DNA of 64,000 bases from Micromonospora sp. C31 (GCF_018070575.1 NZ_JAGPXN010000004.1:186001-250000), one strand, 5' to 3'; shown: positions 33,929-43,190, numbered from the stretch's first letter. Numbers and translations are program-made. The notes: generated from the sequence alone by a model not told the origin.

Positions 33929-35009
33929 CCGCGTGGTGGTGGTCGGCGGCCCGGGACAGGTCGAGCTCATCGAGCAGGACGCCGCCGAGGTGACCGACGG
34001 CACGTTCCGGGTCGAGACGCTGTTCAGCGGCGTGTCCGCCGGCACCGAACTCAGCTACGTCAAGGGCACCAACCCCTACCTCAACGTCACCTGGAACGCC
34101 GACCTCGGGCTCTTCCAACCGGGCGCGGCCAGCACCCCGTACCCGGTGACCCGGCTGGGCTACATGCAGGTCGGCCGGGTGGTGGAGAGCCGTACCCCGG
34201 CCGTCGCCGTGGGCACCGTCGGCGCGATGACGTACGGCCACCGCACCGGCTGGGTCGCCGACCCGGTCGCCGAGCGGTTCGTGCCGCTGCCCGCGGATCT
34301 CGATCCGCTGCTCGGCGTCTACGTCGCGCACATGGGGCCGATCTGCGCCAACGGGGTGCTGCACGCCGCCGCCGACCTGCACGGCGCCGACGTGCGGTCC
34401 CTCGGCGACGGGGTGCGGGGCCGCCGGGTCGCGGTCGTCGGCAGCGGGGTCGTGGCCCTGCTCACCGCCCTGTTCGCCAAGCGGCACGGGGCCGCCTCGG
34501 TGGTGGTGCTCGACCCGACCCCGCAGCGGCGGACCGTCGCCGAGGCGCTGGGCCTCGAGACCCTCGACCCCGAGGGCGACGACCCGGCGGTGGTGCTCAA
34601 GACCCGCTGGGCGCACGGCCCCGGCGACCGGGGCGCCGACGTGGTGTTCCAGTGCCGGGGGCAGGCGTGGGCGTTGCAGCTCGCGTTGCGCCTGCTGCGT
34701 CCCCAGGGCACCGTGGTCGACCTGGCCTTCTACCAGGCCGGCGCGGACGCGGTCCGGTTCGGCGAGGAGTTCCACCACAACGGACTGTCACTGCGGTGCG
34801 CGCAGATCGGCCGGGTGCCGCGCGGGCTCGCCCCCACCTGGGACCGCGAGCGCCTCTCCGCCGAGACGATCGACCTGCTGCGCGCGTACGGGGACGTCAT
34901 CCGCAAGCACCTGGTGTCGGCGGTGGTGCCGTTCGAGGAGGCGCCGACCCTGCTGACCGATCTCGCCGAGCGGCGCCGCCAGGAACTTCAGGTGGTGCTG
35001 ACCGGCTGA
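33921..35009 (+). CDS. Medium-chain dehydrogenase lacking the catalytic-zinc Cys
   Basis: 362 residues. MDR fold with GroES-like N-terminus and a Rossmann domain (VAVVGSGVVALLTALFAKRHGAASVVVLDPTPQRR). Where zinc enzymes have CGSD, this one has SGVSAGTELSYVKG, and no four-Cys structural lobe is present. It therefore resembles the zinc-free branch related to BchC-type dehydrogenases. The eight-base overlap with the Gfo/Idh gene indicates a sequential two-step redox conversion of one substrate, plausibly a sugar or cyclitol. Product not known. Confidence 0.85.
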   Translation: MRDRVVVVGGPGQVELIEQDAAEVTDGTFRVETLFSGVSAGTELSYVKGTNPYLNVTWNADLGLFQPGAASTPYPVTRLGYMQVGRVVESRTPAVAVGTVGAMTYGHRTGWVADPVAERFVPLPADLDPLLGVYVAHMGPICANGVLHAAADLHGADVRSLGDGVRGRRVAVVGSGVVALLTALFAKRHGAASVVVLDPTPQRRTVAEALGLETLDPEGDDPAVVLKTRWAHGPGDRGADVVFQCRGQAWALQLALRLLRPQGTVVDLAFYQAGADAVRFGEEFHHNGLSLRCAQIGRVPRGLAPTWDRERLSAETIDLLRAYGDVIRKHLVSAVVPFEEAPTLLTDLAERRRQELQVVLTG

Positions 35010-35057
35010 GCCCCGCTCCGCCCCGGGCGGGTGGTACGGGCGGCTACCGTTCCAGCC

Positions 35058-36872
35058 ATGACCGCTGACGCTGCCGTCCTGACCGCCGACGACTCCGCCC
35101 CGGCCGCCGTCGACGGTTCCGGCGGGAGCGGGGACGACCGTCGGGTCGGCCTCGCCGCCCTGCTGCCGTACCTGCGCGCCCACCGCGGCACCCTGGCCGT
35201 GGTGGGCGCGCTGTCGCTGGCCGGTGCGGCGGCGTCGCTGGCCCAGCCGCTGCTCACCCGCTCGGTGCTGGACGGGCTCTCCGCCAGCCGGGGCGTGGCC
35301 GGGCTGGTCGCGACGCTGGTCGCCCTGGTGCTGGCGGGCGCGGCGCTCGGCGGGGTGCGGGACTACCTGCTGCAACGCACCGCCGAGGGGGTGGTGCTGG
35401 GCACCCGCCGGCGGCTGGCCGGGCACCTGCTGCGGCTGCCGATCGCCGAGTACGACCGCCGCCGCACCGGCGACCTGCTCTCGCGCGTCGGCTCGGACAC
35501 CACCCTGCTGCGCGCCGTGGTCACCTCCGGCCTGTTCGAGGTGGTCACCGGCGCGGTGATGGTGCTCGGCGCGGCGGGCGCGATGGTCCTGCTCGATCCG
35601 GTGCTGTTCGGGGTGACCCTGCTCGGGGTGGCCGGTGGCATCGCCATCGCGGTCGCCTTCGCCCGCCGCGTGCGGGGCCTGGCCCGTGCCGCCCAGGAAC
35701 GCATCGGCGAGATGACCTCCGCGGTGGAGCGGGCCATCTCCGCCGCCCGGACGATCCGCGCGGCCCGGGCGGAGCGGCGCGAGGCCGACTCGATCGGCGT
35801 CAGCGCCACCCAGGCGTACGCGGCGGGGCTGCGAGTGGCCCGGGTGCAGGCGTTCGTCGGCCCCGCCAGCAGCGTCACCATCCAGGGGGCGTTCCTGCTG
35901 GTCCTCGGGGTGGGCGGGGCGCGGGTGGCGGCGGGCGCGATCACCGTCGGCGACCTGGTCGCCTTCATCATGTTCCTGTTCTTCCTGGTCCTTCCGCTCG
36001 GGCAGGCGGTGCACGCCTACACCCAGTTGCAGACCGGCCTCGGCGCGCTCCAGCGCATCGAGGAGGTGCTCGCCGTGCCGGCGGAGGGAGCGGCCGACCG
36101 GCCGGCGGGCACCCCGGTCCGGGCGCTGCCGGGCGGGGCCCCGGCGTCCGTCGAGTTCGACCGGGTGGGCTTCGGCTACCCCGGCGGCCCGCCGGTGCTG
36201 CGCGAGGTGAGCTTCACCGTGCCGGCCGGCACCCGGACCGCCCTGGTCGGCCCGTCGGGTGCCGGGAAGTCCACGCTGCTGGCGCTGGTCGAGCGCTTCT
36301 ACGAGGTCACCGAGGGCGCGTTGCGCCTCGACGGCGTCGACGTGCGGGACCTGCCCCGCGACGCGCTGCGCGCCCGGATCGGCTACGTGGAACAGTCCGC
36401 GCCGGTGCTGGCCGGCACGCTGCGCGAGAACCTCCTGATCAGCGCGCCGGACGTCACCGAGGCCCGGCTGCGCGCGGTGCTCGGCGAGGTCAACCTCGGC
36501 CACCTCGCCGAGCGCGCCCCCGACGGGCTGGACGTGCAGGTGGGCGAGGGCGGGGTGCTGCTCTCCGGCGGCGAGCGGCAGCGGCTGGCGATCGCCCGCG
36601 CCCTGCTGGCCGAGCCACCGGTGCTGCTGCTCGACGAGCCGACCAGCAACCTCGACGCCCGCAACGAGGCCGCGCTGCGCCGGGCCATCGACGCGGTGGC
36701 TGCCCGACGCACCCTGCTGATCGTGGCGCACCGCCTCTCCACCGTCGTCGACGCCGACCAGATCGTGGTGCTCGACGGCGGCCGGGTGGCGGCCACGGGC
36801 ACCCACGACGAACTCACCGGAACGAGCCCGCTCTACCGTGAGCTGGCCACCCACCAGCTCCTGGTGAGCTGA
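35058..36872 (+). CDS. ABC exporter half-transporter (membrane and ATPase domains fused)
   Basis: 604 residues from ATG 35058. Residues ~40-320 hold six membrane helices (LAVVGALSLAGAAASLA, VATLVALVLAGAALGG, VVTGAVMVLGAAGAMVLLD, LFGVTLLGVAGGIAIAVAF, and VGDLVAFIMFLFFLVLPLGQ). The ATPase domain follows: Walker A VGPSGAGKSTLL, Q-loop YVEQSAPVLAGTLREN, signature LLSGGERQRLAIARALL, Walker B VLLLDEPTSNLD and H-loop VAHRLSTV. It works as a homodimer or with a partner that is not adjacent. Exported substrate (lipid, peptide or drug) is unknown. No ribosome site is evident. Confidence 0.9.
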   Translation: MTADAAVLTADDSAPAAVDGSGGSGDDRRVGLAALLPYLRAHRGTLAVVGALSLAGAAASLAQPLLTRSVLDGLSASRGVAGLVATLVALVLAGAALGGVRDYLLQRTAEGVVLGTRRRLAGHLLRLPIAEYDRRRTGDLLSRVGSDTTLLRAVVTSGLFEVVTGAVMVLGAAGAMVLLDPVLFGVTLLGVAGGIAIAVAFARRVRGLARAAQERIGEMTSAVERAISAARTIRAARAERREADSIGVSATQAYAAGLRVARVQAFVGPASSVTIQGAFLLVLGVGGARVAAGAITVGDLVAFIMFLFFLVLPLGQAVHAYTQLQTGLGALQRIEEVLAVPAEGAADRPAGTPVRALPGGAPASVEFDRVGFGYPGGPPVLREVSFTVPAGTRTALVGPSGAGKSTLLALVERFYEVTEGALRLDGVDVRDLPRDALRARIGYVEQSAPVLAGTLRENLLISAPDVTEARLRAVLGEVNLGHLAERAPDGLDVQVGEGGVLLSGGERQRLAIARALLAEPPVLLLDEPTSNLDARNEAALRRAIDAVAARRTLLIVAHRLSTVVDADQIVVLDGGRVAATGTHDELTGTSPLYRELATHQLLVS

Positions 36873-36969
36873 GCGGCCCACGCGCGCGACCAGCCCGGCG
36901 CCGACACCCGCGCGGCGGCGCGCCGGGCGGGCCGCCAACGTCGGCTGCGGTCGCGTACCGTTGCCGCTC

Positions 36970-39261
36970 ATGGGTGTGTCGCAACGCTTGAAGAGCAGGT
37001 TCCGCCGGTTCCTCCAGCGCCCGGGGACGACGGTCGACCTGGGACCGTTGGAGAAGCTGCTGCCAGCCGCCGAGGCGCGCGAAGAGGAGCTGTCGGCGCT
37101 CGACGACGCCGAGCTGACCGAGGCCGCCGGCAAGGCCACGGGCTACGAGGAGATCTGCGCGATCGGCCGCGAGGCCGCCCGCCGCGGCCTCGACCAGCGG
37201 CCGTACGACGTGCAGCTGCTGGGCGCGATGGCGCTGCTCTCCGGCAAGGTCGCCGAGATGGCCACCGGTGAGGGCAAGACGCTCACCGCGGCCATCGCCG
37301 CCTACGGGCACGTCCGGCTGGGCAACGGCCCGGTGCACGTGCTCACCGTCAACGACTACCTGGCCCGGCGCGACGCCCTCTGGATGGAGCCGGTCTACAC
37401 CCTGCTCGGCCTGACCGTCGGCTGGGTCAACGAGGCCTCCACCCCGCAGGAGCGGCGCGACGCGTACGCCTGCGACGTCACCTACGTCTCGGTCAGCGAG
37501 GCCGGCTTCGACTACCTGCGCGACCAGCTCGTCACCGACGTGGAGGACCGGGTGCAGCCGCCGCTGCGCACCGCCATCGTCGACGAGGCCGACTCGATCC
37601 TCATCGACGAGGCCCGGGTGCCGATGGTCCTCGCCGGCGCGGTCGCCGGCGAGCAGGACCCGGTGCACGCCGCCGCGGCGCAGGTGCGGGGCCTGCGCAA
37701 GGGCAAGCACTACACGGTGGCCGAGGACGGCCGCAGCGTCGCCTTCACCGCCGCCGGCCTGGCCGCCGTCGAGGCCAGGCTCGGCATCGACCTGTACGAC
37801 GAGGAGCACGTCGCGCAGCTCTCCGCGGTGAACGTGGCCCTGCACGCGCACGCCCTGCTGCACCGCGACGTCGACTACATCGTCCGCGACGGCTCCGTCG
37901 AGTTGATCGACGAGATGCGCGGCCGGGTCGCCCAGCGCCGCCGCTGGCCGGACGGGCTCCAGGCGGCCGTGGAGGCCAAGGAGGGCCTCGACGCCACCGC
38001 CGAGGGCGAGGTGCTCGGCACGATCGCCGTGCAGGCCTACATCGCGCTCTACCCCAAGGTGTGCGGCATGACGGCGACCGCGGTGCTGGTCGGCGACCAG
38101 CTGCGGGAGTTCTTCGGCCTCGAGGTGGCGGTGATCCCGCCGAACACCCCGTGCGTGCGCGAGGACGAGCCGGACCGCATCTACGCCACCCGGGCGGAGA
38201 AGGAGGAGGCGCTGGTCGACGAGATCAGGCGCAACCACGAGCGCGGCCGGCCGGTGCTGGTCGGCACCCTGGACGTGAAGGAGTCCGAGGGGCTGGCCGC
38301 GGGCCTGAACGCCGCCGGGGTGCCCTGCGTGGTGCTCAACGCGAAGAACGACGACGAGGAGGCGGCGATCATCGCCGAGGCCGGCGCGTACGGCGCGGTG
38401 ACCGTCTCCACCCAGATGGCCGGCCGGGGCGTCGACATCCGGCTCGGCGGCAGCGACCAGGCCGACCGGGACCGGGTCGCCGAGCTGGGCGGGCTCTACC
38501 TGATCGGCAGCGGCCGGCACGACAGCCGGCGCGTCGACGACCAGCTGCGCGGCCGGGCCGGTCGGCAGGGCGACCCGGGTGGGTCGGTCTTCTTCGTCAG
38601 CCTGGAGGACGACCTGGTCGTCCGGCACGCCGGCGACGCCGTCCCGGCCTCGCCCCGGATGAACGCCGACGGTCTGGTCACCGACGACCAGGTCGAGTAC
38701 GCCGTCGAGCACGCCCAGCGGGTCGCCGAGGGCGTCAACCACGAGATCCACCGCAACACCTGGCGCTACAGCGTCGTCGTCGAGCAGCAGCGCAAGGCCC
38801 TCGCGGAGCGCCGGGAACGGCTGCTGACCAGCGACGTGGCGGCGCTGATGCTGCTGGACCGGGTGCCCGACAAGGCCGGCGAGATGGACGAGGACCTGCT
38901 GGCCCGCGCCGCCCGGTGGATCGCCCTCTACCACCTCGACCGGCTCTGGGCGGAGCACCTCGCGGAGCTCTCCGAGGTGCGCGAGGGCGTGCACCTGCGC
39001 GCCCTGGGTCGGCTCGACCCGCTCGACGAGTTCCACCGGGCGGCGGTGCCGGCGTTCAACAACCTGGTTCCGGAGATCGAGAGGCGCACCATCGAGACCT
39101 TCGAGGAGACGGAGTTCGGCGACGACTGGGAGCCGGACGAGGCCAAGCTGGTGCGGCCGAGCGCGACCTGGACGTACCTCGTGCACGACAACCCGTTCGG
39201 CTCGGAGCTGGACCGGTTGATCGCCTCGGTGGGGCGGCGGCTCAGCTCCGCGTCGCGCTGA
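36970..39261 (+). CDS. secA2: Accessory preprotein translocase ATPase SecA2
   Basis: 763 residues, shorter than housekeeping SecA (~900+). Walker A KVAEMATGEGKTLTAA (residues 97-104), TVNDYLARRDALWM, DEAD box TAIVDEADSILIDEAR (205-208), QAYIALYPKVCGMTATA, STQMAGRGVDIRLGG and RGRAGRQGDPGGSVFFVSLEDDL are all present. The C-terminal zinc-binding tail of SecA1 is missing, as expected for SecA2. In mycobacteria SecA2 exports a limited set of proteins, often without classical signals. No accSec partners or specific substrates are encoded beside it. Confidence 0.93.
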   Translation: MGVSQRLKSRFRRFLQRPGTTVDLGPLEKLLPAAEAREEELSALDDAELTEAAGKATGYEEICAIGREAARRGLDQRPYDVQLLGAMALLSGKVAEMATGEGKTLTAAIAAYGHVRLGNGPVHVLTVNDYLARRDALWMEPVYTLLGLTVGWVNEASTPQERRDAYACDVTYVSVSEAGFDYLRDQLVTDVEDRVQPPLRTAIVDEADSILIDEARVPMVLAGAVAGEQDPVHAAAAQVRGLRKGKHYTVAEDGRSVAFTAAGLAAVEARLGIDLYDEEHVAQLSAVNVALHAHALLHRDVDYIVRDGSVELIDEMRGRVAQRRRWPDGLQAAVEAKEGLDATAEGEVLGTIAVQAYIALYPKVCGMTATAVLVGDQLREFFGLEVAVIPPNTPCVREDEPDRIYATRAEKEEALVDEIRRNHERGRPVLVGTLDVKESEGLAAGLNAAGVPCVVLNAKNDDEEAAIIAEAGAYGAVTVSTQMAGRGVDIRLGGSDQADRDRVAELGGLYLIGSGRHDSRRVDDQLRGRAGRQGDPGGSVFFVSLEDDLVVRHAGDAVPASPRMNADGLVTDDQVEYAVEHAQRVAEGVNHEIHRNTWRYSVVVEQQRKALAERRERLLTSDVAALMLLDRVPDKAGEMDEDLLARAARWIALYHLDRLWAEHLAELSEVREGVHLRALGRLDPLDEFHRAAVPAFNNLVPEIERRTIETFEETEFGDDWEPDEAKLVRPSATWTYLVHDNPFGSELDRLIASVGRRLSSASR

Positions 39262-39270
39262 CGCTCCGGT

Positions 39271-39304
39271 GGCCCCTTCCTGCCCCGTCGGCCGGGAAGG
39301 GGCC
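39271..39304 (+). terminator. Rho-independent terminator of secA2
   Basis: GGCCCCTTCC (39271-39280) pairs with GGAAGGGGCC (39295-39304); a 14-base loop lies between, and TCCTTT follows, giving a short T-rich tail. It begins ten bases after the stop. Confidence 0.8.
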
Positions 39305-39315
39305 TCCTTTGCGCC

Positions 39316-39341
39316 GTTTCGATCCCGGTTTGCGAGGGTAG
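39316..39341 (+). promoter_or_regulatory. SigB/SigF-type promoter (GAF-ANTAR gene)
   Basis: CGTTT (GTTT 39316-39319), 16 bases, GGGTAG (39336-39341), 102 bases before the GTG start at 39444. It lies directly after the secA2 terminator. Confidence 0.65.
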
Positions 39342-39443
39342 TAGGCCGGGTCCGAGGAGTCGGGGGAGACAGACGATGAGACAGGTGACGGCGCCGGTCG
39401 GGCGTGCGGCAGCACGCGCCGGGACGGTGGGGGCAGTGGAGCG

Positions 39444-40184
39444 GTGAACCTGGAGATGCGGGACCCGGCGGTGGAGCGGCTCGGCGTCCTGGAGACCGCC
39501 GCCCTGCTGCGCGAGCTGACCGCCGCGCTGATCGCGGTGGACGACTTCGACGAGGCGCTGACCGCGCTGGTGCGTACCGCCCGCGACGCCGTGGCCGGCG
39601 TGAGCTGGTGCGGCTTCACCGCGCTGCGCGCCGGCGAACCGGCCGGCGTGGCGGCCTCCGACGCCCGCCTGGCCGGCCTGGACGATCTGCGGCACGGCCC
39701 CGACTCGCCGGCGATGGACGCCATCCGGCGGCGGGAGATGATCCTCTCCGACCAACTGGACCGCGAGGAGCGTTGGCCGGCCTGGACGTCGCGGGCACGG
39801 GAGCTGGGCGTGTACGGGGTGATGTCCGCGCCCGTCGACGTCGACGAGCAGGCGATCGGGTCGATCAACCTCTACGCCGGTGCCGCCGACCTGCTGACCC
39901 CGGGGCACCAACTCACCGCGATGCTGCTCGCCGAGCACGCCGGGCTGCTCCTGGCGGCGGTCCGCGACCGGGCGCGCAAGGCCGCCCAGGCGGGTGAGCT
40001 GGACCCCTCGGTGCTCGGCGACGGGGTGGTCGGGCAGGCGATCGGCGTGATCATGACCCAGCGCGGCTGCCCGGCCCAGGAGGCGCTCGACGTGCTGCGC
40101 AGCGCGGCGTCGTCGCTGGACATCCCGCTACGCGACGTCGCCGACCGGCTGGTCGCCACCGTGTCGCGGCCCCGGGACAACTGA
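39444..40184 (+). CDS. GAF-ANTAR RNA-binding antiterminator
   Basis: 246 residues from GTG 39444. Residues ~25-170 are a GAF sensor (LIAVDDFDEALTALVRTARDAVAGVSWCGFTAL, LGVYGVMSAPVDVDEQAIGSINLYAG). The C-terminal ~50 residues are ANTAR (VVGQAIGVIMTQRGCPAQEALDVLRSAASSLDIPLRDVADRLV), which binds paired RNA hairpins and prevents termination. GAF-ANTAR proteins couple a small-molecule or redox signal to antitermination. It has a stress-type promoter 102 bases upstream, so it may extend the same regulon at the RNA level. Confidence 0.9.
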   Translation: MNLEMRDPAVERLGVLETAALLRELTAALIAVDDFDEALTALVRTARDAVAGVSWCGFTALRAGEPAGVAASDARLAGLDDLRHGPDSPAMDAIRRREMILSDQLDREERWPAWTSRARELGVYGVMSAPVDVDEQAIGSINLYAGAADLLTPGHQLTAMLLAEHAGLLLAAVRDRARKAAQAGELDPSVLGDGVVGQAIGVIMTQRGCPAQEALDVLRSAASSLDIPLRDVADRLVATVSRPRDN

Positions 40185-40309
40185 ACGCTCCGGCCGTCGC
40201 CGTCCCTGCACCCGCCGCCTCCGCCGGTGCGACCGGGGTCAGCGTGACCGCTGGGGTCACGTCGGCCCGCTGGGACCACCGGCACCACCGGGCCCCCGGG
40301 CCGCGTGTC

Positions 40310-40335
40310 GTTTCGGCGTACCGGCGCCCGGGTAG
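40310..40335 (+). promoter_or_regulatory. SigB/SigF-type promoter (DUF2231 gene)
   Basis: CGTTT (GTTT 40310-40313), 16 bases, GGGTAG (40330-40335), 42 bases before the ATG at 40378. Confidence 0.65.
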
Positions 40336-40377
40336 CACCCTGGACTGGTGACGCGTGTGCCGACCTGGGGAGGAACC

Positions 40378-40881
40378 ATGCAGAGCCGGCTGCGGGTGCA
40401 TGGGCACCCGATCCAACCGATGCTGGTGACGTTCCCGTTCGGGCTCTTCGTGTGCGCGACCCTGTTCGACCTGACCGACGTGCTCGGTGGGCCGGCCTTC
40501 CTCGGCGAGGTGGGCTACTGGACGTCCGTGGCGGCCCTGGTCGCCGCCGCGCTGGCCACCGTGGCCGGCATGATCGACCTGTGGGACGTGCCGGTCGACC
40601 GCACCCGGCGTACGGCGATCACCTTCAACCTGGTGAACGTGGCGATGGCAGCGCTGTTCCTGATCTCCTGCCTCGTCCGCGCGGACGCGCCGCAGCGGGG
40701 CGCCTCCGTCGTGCTGCTCTTCGTCGAGCTGGTGGCCTTGGGCGTCGGCGCGGTCGGCGTCTCGCTGGGCGCCCGCCTGGTACGCCGCTTCGACGCCGGC
40801 CGCCGGTCCGAGGCCACCACCTTCGACGCCCTGGCCGACGTCTCCGACGCCACTGTCGACCTGGCCCACCGCCGCCCCTAA
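40378..40881 (+). CDS. DUF2231 membrane protein
   Basis: 167 residues from ATG 40378 with GGGGAGGAACC upstream. The DUF2231 start motif RVHGHPIQPMLVTFPFGLFVCATLFDL is clear. Four membrane helices are spaced over residues 15-135 (FPFGLFVCATLFDL, SVAALVAAALATVAGMIDL, AITFNLVNVAMAALFLISC, SVVLLFVELVALGVGAVGV). Some relatives bind haem through conserved His, but this is not established here. Its stop overlaps the convergent DUF3500 stop by four bases, so no terminator fits between them. Confidence 0.88.
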   Translation: MQSRLRVHGHPIQPMLVTFPFGLFVCATLFDLTDVLGGPAFLGEVGYWTSVAALVAAALATVAGMIDLWDVPVDRTRRTAITFNLVNVAMAALFLISCLVRADAPQRGASVVLLFVELVALGVGAVGVSLGARLVRRFDAGRRSEATTFDALADVSDATVDLAHRRP

Positions 40882-41840
40882 CCGTCCCGGGTGGGGTGCG
40901 ACTCGGCGTGGTGGGCGGCCAGGACGTCCGCGCCGAAGTCGCTGGCCGGGCGGCGCAGGACGGTGTGCGCGTGGTTGCCGTCGTCGGTGGTGTTGTCGTA
41001 CTCGATCAGCAGGTCGTCGCCCTGCACCCGGTAGTAGTGGCGCCGGCCGGGCACGGTGGGGCCGGCCCAGGCGAAGTGCAGCTGCCCCGAGTCCAGCCGG
41101 CGTGCCTCCCGGATCGCCAGCTCGGGCGGGAGCCGGTCCAGGTAGAGCGCCACGAGCTGGTCCAGCAGGGCCCGGCCGGTGGGTCCGAGCCGGTCGGCGG
41201 GCACCCCGAGCGGCTCCAGCGGCCCGTCCACCCGGGGGCGGGTGGCGCTGATGATGTCCCCGGGCGCCTCGTCGGCGACGATCGCCGCCGCCCGGCCGGC
41301 CGGGCCCATCGCGTCGAGCAGGGCGCGGGCCAGGTCCTCCTCCACGCCCAGCGGGCGGGAGACGGGGCGGCCGGCGTACCGGACGGTGGCCGGGTTGGCG
41401 CCGAGGAAGATCGGCGCGGGGGAGACCTGGTCGGCCACCACGGTCATGCTCACGGAGAGGTGGTGTCCCTCCAGGCGCCACGCCCAGGCGTCGTCGCGGG
41501 CCGGGTCGCCGAAGACGGCCACCCAGTAGTCGCCGCTGTGCCGGCCCCGGCGCCATCCCTCCGCCCGGTCGAGCACCTCCTCCAGCGCGACGATCGCCAT
41601 CGCCTGGGCGTACGCCGGTGGGCTCAGCGCGGTGGCCAGCAGCCGGTGCGCGGCCTTGCGCCCGGCGCGGTCGAGGTCGGCCAGGCAGACCCCGGGGCGG
41701 GGCCGCGGCCGGTACTCGAGCCAGCGGCGGGCCGGCTCGTCGTCGAAGCGGTGGGTGGCCTGGGCGCGGGTGGGCTCGTCCAGCGCGGCCAGCAGCGCCG
41801 TGGCGGCGGTGCGCATCTGTTCGGGCAGCGGATCCTCCAC
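40878..41840 (-). CDS. DUF3500 family protein
   Basis: 320 residues from GTG 41840. Recognisable phrases of the DUF3500 family: FDDEPARRWLEYRPRPRPGVCLADLDRAGRKAAHRLLATALS, WRLEGHHLSVSMTVV, SPAPIFLGANPATV, and GQLHFAWAGPTVPGRRHYYRVQGDDLLIEYDNTTDDGNHAHTVLRRPASDFG near the end. It has no signal peptide in this version. The family is conserved and thought to be metal- or ligand-binding (many His/Asp), but no activity is known to me. Converges with DUF2231. Confidence 0.8.
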   Translation of the reverse strand: MEDPLPEQMRTAATALLAALDEPTRAQATHRFDDEPARRWLEYRPRPRPGVCLADLDRAGRKAAHRLLATALSPPAYAQAMAIVALEEVLDRAEGWRRGRHSGDYWVAVFGDPARDDAWAWRLEGHHLSVSMTVVADQVSPAPIFLGANPATVRYAGRPVSRPLGVEEDLARALLDAMGPAGRAAAIVADEAPGDIISATRPRVDGPLEPLGVPADRLGPTGRALLDQLVALYLDRLPPELAIREARRLDSGQLHFAWAGPTVPGRRHYYRVQGDDLLIEYDNTTDDGNHAHTVLRRPASDFGADVLAAHHAESHPTRDG

Positions 41841-42027
41841 CGACCCTGTATACCGTTCGCGGGCCGGGCACGCCGGGTGTCCCTACCGTTTCGCCCCCGG
41901 CGCCGGTAGCCGTCGGCGCCGAGCCGGGCGCAGGGGCCGGCCGTCCATGCTGGAGCGTCAGCGTGCGGTCGGTGTCGGGCCCCTGGTGCAGCGGCGGCCG
42001 GCGCGGCGCCGCACGTCGCTGTCGGCC

Positions 42028-42087
42028 GGCTCCGCGGCGGTCGGCTCCGCGGCGGTCGGCTCCGCGGCGGCCGGCTCCGCGGCGGCC
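42028..42087. repeat. 15-base tandem repeat, four units
   Basis: Four consecutive copies of GGCTCCGCGGCGG(T/C)C (42028-42042, 42043-42057, 42058-42072, 42073-42087), immediately 3' of the ankyrin gene stop. In one reverse frame, shifted from the ankyrin frame, they read (A-A-E-P-A/T)n, like a linker. Confidence 0.85.
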
Positions 42088-42094
42088 GCCGCGA

Positions 42095-42493
42095 TCAGCC
42101 GGTCGGTGCGGTCAGCAGCGTGAGCATCTCGGTCAGGTCGAAGAACTGGGCCGTCTGCACCGCCGACGGACTGCCGTGGTGCGGGTCGGCCCCGGCGGCG
42201 AGCAGCGTCCGGACAGCCTCGCTGCTGCTGCGGAAGGTGGCGGCGGCCAGCGCCGTCTGACCCCGGTCGTTGGTCCGGGAGTGGTCGGCGCCGCGGGCGA
42301 GCAGCGCGGCGACGGTCTCGGGGTGGGCGTGGTAAGCGGCCAGGACCAGCAGGGTGTCGCCCTTGTCGTTGGTCAGGTCGACCGGCAGCCCGGCGTCGAC
42401 GTAGTCGGCCAGTTCGACGGTGGCGCCGTCGCGCGCCAGGTCGAACATCCGGTGCGCGAACGCCAGCGTCTCGGCGTCGAGTTCCTCACTCAC
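42095..42493 (-). CDS. Small ankyrin-repeat protein
   Basis: 132 residues. After an N-terminal helix (ETLAFAHRMFDLARDG), about three ankyrin units follow: DGATVELADYVDAGLPVDL, TNDKGDTLLVLAAYHAHPETVAALLARGADHSRT, NDRGQTALAAATFRSSSEAVRTLLAAGADP. Ankyrin repeats bind protein partners; none is adjacent. The 15-base tandem repeat begins eight bases after the stop, in a frame that would extend the protein with an Ala/Glu/Pro linker if the stop were bypassed. This suggests a truncated longer ancestor. Confidence 0.85.
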   Translation of the reverse strand: MSEELDAETLAFAHRMFDLARDGATVELADYVDAGLPVDLTNDKGDTLLVLAAYHAHPETVAALLARGADHSRTNDRGQTALAAATFRSSSEAVRTLLAAGADPHHGSPSAVQTAQFFDLTEMLTLLTAPTG

Positions 42494-42558
42494 CGGTCCA
42501 GGTTAGTCGGACGCCGGCCTGGTACGTTGCTCGGCCGGTGTGCTGGGGGGAGGGCCCG

Positions 42559-42936
42559 ATGGACGACAGGGTGTACGTGGGCAACGCGGGCGTCGACGGG
42601 GCGACCAACGCGGGCTGGCTGCTCGGCCACTTCATGCCGTCGGGCGACCCCCGGCACAGTGCCGACGTCGAGGTGAAGTGGGGCGTGCATCCGGCGGGGG
42701 AGGCGCGCTCGCGATGGGCCACGGGCGAACGCCGGACGGCCCTGCTGGTGCTGGTCAGCGGCCGGTTCCGGGTCGAGTTGCCGGACCGGACGGTGGTGCT
42801 GGGCGAGCCCGGCGACTACGTGCTGTGGGGGCGGGGCGTGGACCACTCCTGGTACGCCGAGCGCGAGTCGGTGGTGCTGACCGTGCGCTGGCCGTCGGTG
42901 CCCGGCTACCGGGTGGCGCCGCCGGTCCGGCGCTGA
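42559..42936 (+). CDS. Small cupin-domain protein
   Basis: 125 residues from ATG 42559, with GGGAGG seven bases upstream. The cupin fold is in VKWGVHPAGEARSRWATGERRTALLVLVSGRFRVELPDRTVVLGEPGDYVLWGRGVDHSWYAERESVVLTVRWPS: the G(x)5HxH...E motif is degenerate, but the second motif PGDYVLWGRGVDHSWYA is preserved. A metal-dependent or simple ligand-binding role is possible. Substrate unknown. Divergent from the ankyrin gene. Confidence 0.75.
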   Translation: MDDRVYVGNAGVDGATNAGWLLGHFMPSGDPRHSADVEVKWGVHPAGEARSRWATGERRTALLVLVSGRFRVELPDRTVVLGEPGDYVLWGRGVDHSWYAERESVVLTVRWPSVPGYRVAPPVRR

Positions 42937-43190
42937 CCGCACCCGCCCGCCCCGGCGGCACCCCGCCGAGCACCGTGAACCGGGCGGGCACCCCCCTATC
43001 GGGTCAACTCGACGGCTCTGCTGTAATCATCAGGCTTCGTACGCAGAGCGAGCATCCGGCTCCGATGCGTTCGTCAATTGTCACATTCATGCAACGCAGC
43101 CGCCCCTTGACCCTCGCCCGGGCGCCGGGAAGCATCGATGGAGCGGCGTCCCGGGCCGTGGGGAGATCCCCGGATCAGCCAAGGAGGACC

